This document shows, in pieces, positions 1 through 12,454 of a stretch of DNA of 64,000 nt. Within the stretch, counting starts at the first letter, position 1, and each line of letters begins with the position of its first letter. Location of the stretch: positions 62,001 to 126,000 of the forward strand of contig JAINUG010000070.1 of NCBI GenBank assembly GCA_029706075.1, read 5' to 3'. Under the pieces are notes generated by a model. The model was not told the DNA's origin and did not search any database. It saw nothing but the letters and a program-made list of their open reading frames with translations. The position numbers were made by a program, and so were the translations under genes. Origin of the DNA: Aldrovandia affinis (lineage: Eukaryota; Chordata; Actinopteri; Notacanthiformes; Halosauridae).

Positions 1-43
1 TGTGCTTGTGCACCATAGAGACATGAATGATATGAAACCATAC

Positions 44-140
44 CTGATATTTCACTGCATAGCTTGTCGGCCACATGATCTGCCTCCTTGGCAAAGAGCG
101 AAATAATGTAATCTTCAAACTCTTCCACAATGTTTTCACA
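44..140 (-). CDS. cnpy1: cnpy1 coding exon 4
   Basis: Acceptor CCTCTCAG, then TGT (the Cys of the FACE motif), then ENIVEEFEDYIISLFAKEAD and DKLCSEIS. Donor GTATGG at 43-38 leaves one base for the next exon, which is outside the window. Confidence 0.85.
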
Positions 141-3100
141 CTGAGAGGGAAACAAAAAGAGGGTTTAAACCCTAACAAACCACTGAATTGGAATCATCAC
201 AGGGCAGCACAAGGCAACTGCATGTCTGTGGAATATACAGCCAAAGTATGTCTCATGGAGTACTCATTCTGTAATTTCCTGTCCAAAGCACTGTGGCCTC
301 ATGCCCTTCATAACAACTATGTGACAGAAGGGAACGTATTGCATTTGCAAAGCACAGATAAGATCTAATAGAATATAGGGTAAGATACAGGATATACACA
401 GAATGGCACATTTGTTTAATGGTATATCATTCTTTGCTTTTGAATTATACAGTATATAATTTCCTGACATCTAAATGTAAATTAATAACTTATTTGACAT
501 ATTCAATAAAACTGATGAGAAAAAATTATTGAAGAGTTGAATTATTTTATTTAAGATAAGCCAACACAGTTGTGTTTTCACACGGCATCAGTTGTATCAT
601 ATTTTTTTTTTTACTGTGGTTTGACTTTTAATAAATGTGCTTTGACTAATACATTTATATCCTAAACTAAATGTTAAGGGTTGATATTCAAAAGCATGAA
701 AGCAATACATCCCATTATTTCACAAATTAAATACAAATATTTATAATACAGTATGGTGGTAATGTTATTCTAACTACCAAGTACCATACAATATTATGGT
801 AAATCCATATATCAGTCTGTCTTCATTATATTTCCAAAGAAAATATTCCAAATAATTAAATTGTTTTAACTTTAACTTTAATTTAAAGTTCATCATAAAC
901 ATTTTTAAGGGAAATAGTAATATAATAGTGAAAAGTACTTACAGCAAATTTCAAGGAATTTGAACCTTCTGGACCATTAAACTGAAAATCTTTGAAATTT
1001 GGAAAATCACTTTTGTCATTAGTTCTTGGAACAAATCTTTTGTAATGCTTTTCTTTTGTATCTGGGTCCAAATGAAGGGCATAATCACTCATGTTATTGC
1101 AAACATCTTCCAGCAGCTCCATTAAATGAGTCTCGGATCTTGCAAGAGGTACCTATTAAATGAAAAAAGAAAGAAAATTGAACTAAATCACTGTTCAACA
1201 CAACTGAGAAACAGTAGTATTTATTTTAGTTCAAGAAAAGTAAATAATACATTTCGCATAATCCTCACAATATTGTTGCAGGAGGTTGGTTGCAATGGAA
1301 GATAGAAAGTTCAGCAGTATGTGTGTGACTTGACAACTGACTTCCAGGGCCTACATCCTACGGTTTCTGAGCCTCCTCCCTGAGATTCACACTTTCCTGG
1401 ATAGCAAGGGGAAACACCAGCCAGAGTTGGAAGACCCAAAGTGGATTATACAGCTGGCCTTCCTGACTGACATCACCAGTCATCTGAATGCTCTGAACTT
1501 GCAGCTTCAAGGGAGAGTAAGCTTCCAAGCAACATGCTGAATGCAATCAGAGCATTTCAGAACAAAATCACTGCCCTGTATATACCTGAGAGAATTCAAT
1601 CACTTCCCAAAACTCAGAGCTGTCACCACCAATGACCCATCTTTGCTGCAGCACTTCAGCTACAGAGGATTTGTGGATGTTTTGGAACAGCTGAGGGGAG
1701 AATTTGAATCCAGATTCAGTGATGTGAATGAGCACATTAACTTAATTGAAAACCCCTTCCATGTGGATGTATCCTCTCTCACTCCAACTATCACACAGCT
1801 TTGCCCTTCTAATCGTGCCGCCCTGGAGAGTGAAATAATTGAGTTGCAGACAAATGACATTCTCAAAGCTGAGTTCAGAGCAGATGTTGGCCACTTCTGG
1901 AGTTTGGTGTCTGAAGCAGATTTCCCCACTCGGAAACCACTTGTGCAAAAAGTGATGTCCTTCTTTGTGAGCACATACACATGTGAGTTCACATTCTCAA
2001 CCATGAACACTATCAAAAGGAAACAGAGAAACCAGCTCACCAATGTACACCTTGAATGCCTCACAAGGATTGCAACAACAAACTACAAATACAACATCAA
2101 GAAAGTCAAGGGAATGCATGCCTGCTTCCGCTCATCCCAGTATTAAGGTAAATATTTTTAAATCAGGGGCCTCATGCATAAAACGTTCGTAGGCACAGAA
2201 TTGTTCGTAAACCATGCGTACGATCACAGAAAAGTGTGGGATTTACCAATATGACCGTTTACTTGAGATCGTGCGTACAGTTACGCACAGCTCTGACCAT
2301 GCGTACGCATGGCACCAAGTGGTAGAATAGGAAAACTGCAAGTGAACAGACGGACGGAATATACCTTTCATGATTGATTTTGCAGCATGGTTATCACAAT
2401 AACTCAACTCAAGTGCAAAATATTGGTTAAGAGTTTTTATTCATAATTTGGGTTGCACAGGCAGCAATTTGTTTCGGTGACTCATTTATTTGAGTCAATA
2501 CATTGCAAATGTCGGTCAGCTTGTCTTTGATTTCTTGCTGGTTCTGTGGGACTGCGTCAGTCAACACCCATGGCTCCCGGCGCCGAAGAGGGTCTGGACG
2601 TTCCCTGCCTCTCCTGGGTGACCACGGGACTGGCCAACTCAGCCGAGTTGATTGGATTTATTTATTGAAAAAATAAATTGTTTAAAGTCATCTATGACAA
2701 AATATTGTTTAAAGTAAAAAGCTAAATACTATTATTTTTGTGTGTCATGCATCTAAATAAAATTGTTCACAACGAAATTATTTGTTGCATACTGTCAATT
2801 TGTTTGTTAGATGGCCCAGCTTGTTCTGTGGTGGAGATGTTGCGGTCGCTGTCTCCATGCGCTATAATGCCATACAGCGATGTATCGCCAATAACGCTGG
2901 CAATCCGTGCGTCCAAAGGGTCGACTTTGTCCTCCCCGAGTCGCACCAATGTCCCTCTTGTACTCAATCACTCGCTTTTTGGCTGACAGTTTGACATCAA
3001 ACCATTTTTTCTTCACTTCTGATACAGATTTCTGTTCAGAAGACACCGAATTAACAGAATCTGTCACTTGCTCCCATGCAGCAGTTTTTCTTTTATTTGT

Positions 3101-6100
3101 TATCCCTACACTGAGTGAACCAAACAATATATCTTGTTTAGATTCTACCTCCGTGACGAGAACATCGATCTCGCTTTCAGTGAAGTTTATTTTTTTTAGC
3201 TCTCTTCGCCATTATTCCAGTGAGATAATGGGCATGTTTTCATGCGGCCTTTAAAGGGATGTTTTCTTACATATATGGTTAATTGGGGGCGGTTCTGTAT
3301 GCAAATACTTAGAATCGTGCACGAGCAAAGAGGGTAGAACAATTGTTATTTATCAACTGGAGTGTGCGTACGACCTGTGTGTGCATGTTTGATAAATCCT
3401 GATTTTTCTGTGCGTAGAGACATTCTAAATTTCGTTTGTACGATATAAATTATAACTTTTTCTACGCAACGTTTATGCATGAGGCCCCAGGATTGTATTG
3501 GCTGCATTATATATTGTATGCTGTGAGGTGACAATTAGTAGGCATACGTATATGCTTGGTTGAGGTGGCTTTTGGTGTTTTGCTGTAAAATTGTCTCTCC
3601 TATTGACTTTGTCCTGCCAGTGTGGCTCTCCTGAAAAAAATAGTGAGGATCACTGCCCTAGGGAAACAGGAAACCATTGTAGGCCACTGTATAGTTCCAT
3701 AACCTTCCAATTAACTTTAAGTTGTATATGTATTAAGATTCGTTTTTGTTGGATTAAATTGAAAAGAATGGTTAGGGATATGATTCATTGTGATCCAGAT
3801 GTTTTCTGGAAAAAAATATTAATAAAACAAAATGTTTTTCTGAACAATTGTATTAGTAATGTAGGTTTGGAAATTTTAGTGTATTGTACATATTTAATTC
3901 ATACTAAACTGATAGACCTGTGCACACACCGATAGCATGGCACACCAACGCTCATTGTTTTGAGCTGTCGTTGTCTCGTGAGTTGTCTAATTCTTTAATG
4001 ACTTTTTTTATATAAAATGGCTACGGGTGAGTGCTCACAGCGGCAATCAGTTTCTGTTCCATCTTCTTTGAAAATATGAACAACTGAATGCCACTGAATT
4101 CCAGCTCCCACTCAAGAATGTCTGCCAACTCACATTGAAAACAATACCAAAGACAGATACCAAAATGGCAGTATGAACATGGCTATTTTAATAGCTATTA
4201 TTTTTACTTACTTTTTTAAAATGTGAAATTTCGTGACTTTCCTGATTAAATCAATACATTTGTTTAAAATCCCATGACTTTCCCACGGGACTGCATGTTT
4301 TTTTTTTTTTTAATGTATTCAAGGTTCAGGTTGTTAAAGATGCATCATTACAAATAAAGTCCAAGCAGAACCAGTATTTTCTCTTTTTTTCCTAACAGAT
4401 AATCAAACATGAAACAAAGTACAAAAGCCAACACGACAGACACTCATAACAGAAGCTACATAGGGATAACTGTATGATATTTTTTTATATTCACTAATAT
4501 TGGGTTGATATTTATTTTAACCAAATTCTTAATATGGGGAGAAATTCTAATTCCTAGATAGGTGATTTCCTTTGAAGACCAATTGAGCGGGAAATTTATG
4601 GGAGGATGGTAGTTAGCCAAAGGTCCTACAGGCATTGCTTCTTGCTATTTTGGATAAATTAACTTTGATTAACCCAGAAATGCATCCAAAAGTGGGATTC
4701 AAGTAGGGCTGGGATTGAGGCTTTCATCTCACTTAAGGCCAGACACGGCAGGCTAAAATGCTAATTTTGCTCAACTCAGTCAATTTGGGGATTTTTTATT
4801 TTATTTTGCTACTAAAACATCTGTACTTCAACACTGTAAACATGAAAAGACCCAAATATTAATACATATTGACATTTTCAACGTTTATTTCAACAGAAAT
4901 TTGTGTTATCTCAGTGCCCGGGAGAAAAGGTTGTCAGCATCAAAACTGCCTAAGATCGCATTTAATCCAAATGAAGAGTCAAACAACAACTCCAATGTAG
5001 GGCTAATGTTAGCCATTGAGCAACCGAGCGCGTCAAGATGCAAACTTGAGCTTGCGAAAGGATCCGTGAATTGTGATGGTAATGAACCGGCGACACAAGA
5101 CTGGCTTCTGATGCACATCAAGTACGTAAACCAATTAATTGAGGGACTTATGTGTCCCAGTTGTTTCGAAATAAGACTAGCTATTACTGTTGATACGATT
5201 AATCACGGTTTTTGGAGTTCGTTTTTACTTTACTTGCCAAGCAGCCAAAGATAGATACAAATAAAGCGTGTTTACTTCACCGCGCATTCAAGATTCCACC
5301 AGAGAAGACATAGCATTCGATATAAATGTGCGGATGATTCTGTTACCGCACGAACATGGCATGGGATATGCTGCACTGACATTTTTTGGGTGTTCTCGGA
5401 ATTCCGGCAATGCACATGAAGACGTACCAAGAGAGCAAGAGAGTAAGGGGTGAGTACAGCATCCTAGAGTGCATATACTTGTTAGCTACCAAGATAGCTA
5501 TACATTGTGTCATACCGGCATTGAACTTCTGCCTGCTAATGTTATAGCTAGCTGCATGCACTACTATTATGTATTATGTATTATTATTATGTATGACACA
5601 CTGGCCCGCGTTAACCTATTGGGCAACATGGGCTGCAGCCCAGGGCCCCGGCCACTAGGGGGCCCCGGGAATAGCAGATTACTTTAGGCCAGTGCTTCTC
5701 AATTATTTTCTGTTACGCCCTCCCTAGGAAGAAGAAAACATTTCGCGCCCCCCACTCTCCGCCGCGACTATAAATAGTATCATTTGTCTATAAAATTGTT
5801 ATAAGTACACCTCTGCATAACATTGTATCCTTATTAACATTAAAGAAATGCTATGGTGTGGGGTTTTTTGCACTGAGCAATTTGGTACGCCACCTTATAT
5901 GATGCTAACAGTGCTCGCTGGTTTTCTGAAGTAGCATTCACAAAGCGGGATGATTGTCGGCAATATTCGCACGTTTTCGCTTAAAAACTCAAGCGGCTTA
6001 TCAGCGTGATTGGGGTGTAATGTCTTTAAGTGACGCCTTAATTTATTTGGCTTCATGCTGTCCGCTGCCAACATTTTAAGACACAGTAAACACACCGGTC

Positions 6101-9100
6101 TTTCCTCATCTCCCACCGTAGTCACAGTGAAGCCAAGCGCTACATACGCTTCGTCATATTTCCTCGTCTTAGCTTTCGGGTGACTTTTGTTTGTCTCATT
6201 ATCTTCGTCTCTCTCCGCCTTTCTTTTCAACCCTGTTAAATATTTTTCCATGGTGTCTCTTGAGGGTTTGTTTACTGCACTTCATATCTGCAATTACACT
6301 TTATTCTAGTACGGCAAAAAAAGCATGTTCCCGGGGTCACACGCGCGCCCCACTATTTGAGAAACACTGCTTTAGGCCTACATTGAATTTTTGAATGCGG
6401 GTTTATGGTGTTTTGACTGTTACTGTACATTTTGGTCCACTTTCCCACCTGTAGTAGTCCACATTGTGCTGTCGCAACAATCAGTGTCAGTGAGAGTGTG
6501 TTTGTATAGTCTGTTCCCTGTTGCATAAGGACGGCTTTGTCTCGGGAGCTCGATTCTACAAGTAGAAATCGCCGTCGGTCCAACTCGGTGTGTCGGAGGA
6601 CTTTCATCTGTTGCTGTAGTGTCACGAGCAGAGGTAAAGCTGTCGCGCGGCGCAATCACGTCGCTACATGTATGCGTGCTGTCGTTCTGCTTTAGTGAAA
6701 TTAGAAAATGACCTATGTCAATTTCACATGCGATAACATTTTGATACTTTAGTTGCTGAAATTGGCGAGAGAAACGCACGTAGGTAGAGCTATAACCTGA
6801 GATGTCCAACCAGAAAGTAATAAATTACTATTTATAACGGGTTTCGCTGCAAAAAATGATGTTGTAGCCTATTCCCCCCCAAGCAACCACCATTTTATAA
6901 CTGTCAACAAACTATTTCAGATAAATTCATCTTAATTCGAGTTCGACTGAAGAAAACGAAGTGGGCTACTTTTGCATGACCGAATAGCTTAGTTGTGTTG
7001 CTAAGTAACGTTAGCTAGCTGAACAACAACAACGCAATAGCCTAATGTTTTCGAGCAAGTTGGCCTGTAATTTGTAGCAATGTTTGGACAAAAGTATTTT
7101 TTAAAAGCCAATATAAACTTAAATTATGTCAAGTTTGCTGTATACATTTGCATTTATTGTATAATTAGATGCAGGTGTTAATGCTACATGTTGAAATGAA
7201 AACGGTAGTTCAATTAACTTACACAAAGGATGATACTTTGTCCTATAGGTGAGTAACATTAAATCATTTATATCAATGCTTGTTTTGTTGGTGCTAGTGG
7301 TTGAACGGGAAGTGTATTGTTTTGTGCATTGTCATCAGTACACTAGGCTACTACTCCCTTTCATTATCCTGCCATGCTGGGCAAGGTTGGTCATGACTTG
7401 AACTTGAACTCATGCGTTCGGGTAACAGACGTGAATATTTCGAGAGCACTGTAATATAAGAGTCAGTACTCTTTGACGGCTTTCAATACATTACAACGTT
7501 CAAAGTTTTCAATTGGAGGTCTCATTCTGTAACATATTCACTATCTCCTTCTGATATCCTTTGTCATAGGCCTATTTGTCGAATTTGCGGCATGTCTTTA
7601 TCGTTGCCAGGCCTGGTCGCATCAATGTGCTTTTACTTTTCCAGTTGAAAATCGTGGACATAGGGCCCTGGGAGGTGTGTTAGCCCTGGGCTCCGGGGAG
7701 GCTTAACGCGGCCCTGATGACACAGACATTTTCTCATGGTGTAAAGCACAAAATGTGCATGGTATGCACAAATATATTTTCAGCATTACAGTAATATTAT
7801 ATAATAATATATTATTTGCAATATATAATTTTATTTGCATAGGTATTGTCAATGTATTTTAAGCATGTCAGTGATACTATAGTAATATAATATAATATAA
7901 TATAACATTATATATATATCATTTTATCATATGTAATAGAAATATGTTATTGATAAGTGTGATTTTCTATCCATTTTAGTTGTTGAAATTCAACATGGAC
8001 TCCAGGCTTTGGACAATGCAGCAGAGCATATTAGAAAAGCGTATGCAGACATCGATCCAGATGTGGCTGCCCTGCCAAAGCTGCCCAAGCTTCTGTTGGT
8101 ATGGCTGTAATGGACAGATTGTGGCTAGACAGCACTTTAGTGACACTCAATGCCATAAAAGCTGAGGATGAGAGACAAATTGCCAAAGCTGATGCGGCTG
8201 CAACAGATAGTCCAATGGTAAAAAGGAAGTCATGTGACCTGGCCAAAAAAAATGTAAGTGCATAAACAACAGCTTAGAGAAGGCCCTACCTATGGTGGTG
8301 GAATAGCAGACTAAAGGTTACATTATTTGTACTTGGTGTTTGGACATTGTTAAAGACCTGGGAGCACATGGTGATTGGTAACAGAGCAGCATTCATTAAG
8401 ACTACCCAGAATAGATTTTTTTTCTTTTTGTGACCAACCAAAAAGCTGGCAGAGGAATTAGAAGAGATTTTAAAAATCGCTCAATTTTATGTCTGAGGAG
8501 ATCAGTAAAGTGGCAAAACAGCAAGTTAACCTCATGGGTCTAATGGAGGAGGTTCGTGAGCTGAGGGCTACAATCAACCAAAGAGACCAGAGGATCGAAC
8601 TGCTGGAACAAAGGATTGACGACTTGGAGCAGTACTCCCGTGCTGATGACATTATCATCACTGGGCTGGATACCAAACATCGCAGCTATGCCAGGGCTGC
8701 AGCCGGTGACCGACAAGGGGAGGACGCACCACCTGAGGAGCTGCACACTCTAGAGCAACAAGTGGTCCAATTCATGAACAGTAAGAACATTCACTTAGAG
8801 AGTCAGCAAATCTCAGCCTGTCACATTATCCCACGCAAGAATAACACAAACAAGCCCACGATTGTTGTCCAGTTTGCAAATCGAAAGCATAAGGTTGAAA
8901 TGTTGAGACAGTCCAAAAAACTTAAAGATACTGGGGTGTATGTAAATGAGCACTTGACGAAGAAAAATGCTGAAATAGCTAGGAATGGCCGTGTCCTCAG
9001 AAAGCAAAACAAAATTCAAGCAACATGGACAAGGAATGGAAAAGTGTTTATAAGGTTAAATGGATCACCTGAGCAAGCCAAGGTGGTTGTGAGACGGAAT

Positions 9101-12100
9101 CTGAGAGAACTGGATCAATATAAGTGACAATGTTTATAGATGTGTTTGTGGAGTATGATCTTATTTCTAAATCACTTCTTTCCTTTATAAAATGACAGAT
9201 GAAGATTTTCATTGTTCTATTGAAGAAACTGAGAGTAGTGATCTCTCTGATAATGACAATTCCTTAGTTAAGAATATATCTGAGGAGTTAAATCTTAAGT
9301 TTTTTAAATTTGACTGAACATAAACCATTTAGTTTTGAAAATAGCATTGATCCTGAGGCAAATTTCTATGATTATAAATTCAATTCTGAATATTATTCTG
9401 AGAAGCTGCTTAATAATCTTAATTTGGAGGGTTTCTCAATCATACATTTTAATAGCAGAAGCCTCTATGCACATTTTGTTCAAATCAAAGACTATTTAGA
9501 ATCATTAAAACATACATTTCAAGTCATTGCTATAAGTGAGACTTGGTTAACAAATGAAAAGGGTGCTGATTTTGTGTTAGAAGGTTATGATAATTTTAGT
9601 GTAAACCGGATAAATAAAAAGGGTGGTGGCGTTTCATTTTATGTACAGAAAGATTTTATTTTCAATGTAAGGTAATTGATACCACAATTGTTAATGATGT
9701 CATGGAGTTTGACAATTGAAATTCAGTCTACTAAATAAGAGTATATTCTTGAGTTGCATATATAGAACGCCTGGTTCTTGCATTGACTAATTTATGAATA
9801 CCATAGTTGATATTTTTGGAAAAGTATGTGATAAGAAATCTTTCTTTGTTTGTGGTGACTTTAATATTGATTTGTTAAAATGGAATGAACATAAATTAAC
9901 AACTGACTTTTGTAATGCAATGTAGGATAACTAAGGAAAGTGCCACACTTATTGATAACATTTTTACTAATGTTCATGGCCCAACAACAAGTGGTTTGTT
10001 TTTAAGTGATATCAGTGATCATCTTCCTATATTTGTGATCTTGCATAATTTAAAGGTTAAATGTCCAGTTGATGTAAGTGAGCCTTCTTGTAAATGAGTA
10101 AGAATAAGGACTCCAGAAAGAATTGAGGCCTTAAAGATGGACCTTACAAACTGCAATTGGGATGAGGTGTATGTTGACGATCCTACTCAGGCCTATGATG
10201 CATTTTTGTTCACATTTATAGAGTTATACAACAAACATTGTCCTATTAGAAAGTGCTGGGTGAAGGATAAATACAAAGGAAAGCCATGGATGACTAATAG
10301 TATGCAAAGGGCGTGCAAAAAAACTAAAAATGTACTTTATAAGAAATATTTACAACTGAGAACCAGTGAAAGTGAAGAAAAATATAAGTTGTATAAGAAT
10401 ACATTGACTTCCATTATGAGACTACAGAAGAAGGAATCCTATAATAAAATATTAGAGGACAGTAAAAACAACATTCAAAGGACTTGGAAAGTAATCAATC
10501 AAATTATTTGGAATAGATGTTATAAATCAGAATTTCCAAGTTATTTTCTAAATAGCTCTGATGATACAGTGGACAATATAAAAAACATTGTTGATGAGTT
10601 AAACGATTATTTTGTTGGTGTTGGCACTAATTTGGCCAGTAAAATTGCTGTACCTGATGATAAAAAATATATGTTTGATAATATGATTAATGGTAATATC
10701 AGTTCTATGTTCCTTTGTGGAGTAAATGAAATAGATATAATAGAAATTGTAAGAAAATTTAAAAACAAAACATCAACTGATATAAATTCCATTGACATGG
10801 TAACTGTTAAAGAAGTAATTGATTCTATTGTAAGACCTCTGACCTATATATGTAATCTGTCTTTTCAAAAATGAGTTTTTCCTAATAATATGAAATCAGC
10901 AAAGGTAATGCCTATATTTAAAAATGGAGATAATATATAATATATAATATATATAAGAGATAAGCACTATATGGATAATTATAGACCCTTCTTCCTCAAT
11001 TTTCAAAAATACTAGGAAATTATTTGTGAAACAATTGGATCTCTTCATTGATAAATACAAATTACTGAGTGAACACCAGTATGGATTTAAGGAAAATAGA
11101 ACCACTACCTATGCAGTAATGGAGAAATAACAGAGGCAGTTGAAAATTATGAGGGTTCTGTTGGTATTTATATTGATCTACAGAAGGCTTTTGATACTAT
11201 AGATCACAGCACATTACTGAGAAAATTGGAGAAGTATGGAATAAGAGGTGTAGCTTACTCTTGGTTGAAAAGCTACTTGGAAAATAGACAGCAATGTGTG
11301 AAAATTAACAACACTGTGTCAGGATTTAGGACGGTCACCTGTGGAGTACCCCAGGGATTGGTGATTGGTCGCAAACTTTTTTTACTTGATATTAACGATA
11401 TTTGTAATGTTAAAATTGGTTATTTTTGCAGATGATACAAATATATTTTGCTCTGGGAAAAATTTAAAGGAACTTTTGTCTACTATTGAAAGGGAGTTTG
11501 AAATTCCCAAAACTTGGTTTGATGTTAATAAATTGTCTCTCAATATTAAGAAAACAAAATTGATGGTTTTTGGAAATCGAATAGAAATTGGTGGGGATAT
11601 TAAATTAAAAATCTGTGATGTTGAAATTTAAAGACTGTCTGAGATAAAATTCCTAGGGGTTGTTATTGATCATAAATTAACATGGAAGCAACATATTGAA
11701 TATATTAAAGGAAAGATTTCAAAGTCAATAGCCATCCTGTAGAGATATATTAAACTTTAAGGCTTTGTATATAATGTATTGCTCACTTATACTTCCTTAT
11801 GCATCTTACTGTGTGGAATTGTGGGGGTCGACTTTTAAAACGACTATAAATTCAATAGTCGTACTACAAAAACTAGCCATACATATTATTAATAAGGCTG
11901 GTTACTATGATCACACTAATCCACTGTTTATAAAATCCCATGCTATGAAGTTTAATGATTTGGTATATTATAAAATAATGCAAATAATGTATAGAGCTAA
12001 ATCAAAGGTACTCCCAGACTGTGTACAAAGGTTTTTTTCAACACAGGAGTTCAAATATGATATGAGAGATGTCTGTAAGTTTACTGTACAAAAAGCTAAA

Positions 12101-12420
12101 AATGAGATTAAAAGGAGATGTATTTCTATTGTTGGGGTTAAATTATGGAACGATTCTAATATAAATTTAAGAATGTGTAATTCGCTTTTGGTTTTCAAAA
12201 GAATGGCTTATAAAGCTATTTTTGAGGGTTCCAAGTGTAAATGATTTTCTTTTACTTTATTTTTTCTTTTCTTTTATTATTTTTTGGAGGGTATCTTAAA
12301 TTGATAAGTATGTAGGCATATATAAGCATTATGCTTCTGCCTATACCTTTTCCGTCACTACCTTGTTTATATTGTCCGGACTGTATATATTTATTGTATT
12401 ATGTGATTACTGAATAAAGA

Positions 12421-12454
<34 letters not shown>

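Larger units (their letters stand above)
5601..7716. mobile_element. hAT-type DNA transposon, outer element
   Basis: Ends CTGGCCCGCGTTAAC and, inverted, CAGGGCCGCGTTAAG are flanked by the 8 bp duplication ATGACACA (5593-5600 and 7717-7724), the hallmark of hAT insertion. It lies in the intron between the two Mutator-like exons. No transposase was recognised; a 129-codon minus-strand frame at 6809-6420 has no family I can name. A second hAT is nested inside. Confidence 0.8.
8270..12452 (+). mobile_element. AT-rich non-LTR retrotransposon (Jockey/CR1/Rex superfamily), degraded ORF2
   Basis: ORF1 at 8489-9127 is followed by endonuclease pieces (SIIHFNSRSL, FQVIAISETWLTNE, GGGVSFYV, then SDISDHLPIF). 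RT pieces follow (DLQKAFDTIDHSTL, GVPQGLVIG, FADDTNIFCSG) and a LINE C-terminal part (LILPYASYCVELWG). Several frameshifts and stops break ORF2. The 3' end is an A/T-rich UTR with AATAAA at 12413 and an (ACT)n tail. The 5' limit is approximate. Base composition is markedly more AT-rich than the neighbouring LINEs. Confidence 0.8.

Noticed and set aside
2807..3254. Host gene on the plus strand at 2907-3254
   Set aside because: This 115-codon frame is the complement of the Harbinger Myb-like ORF, which has the recognisable protein.
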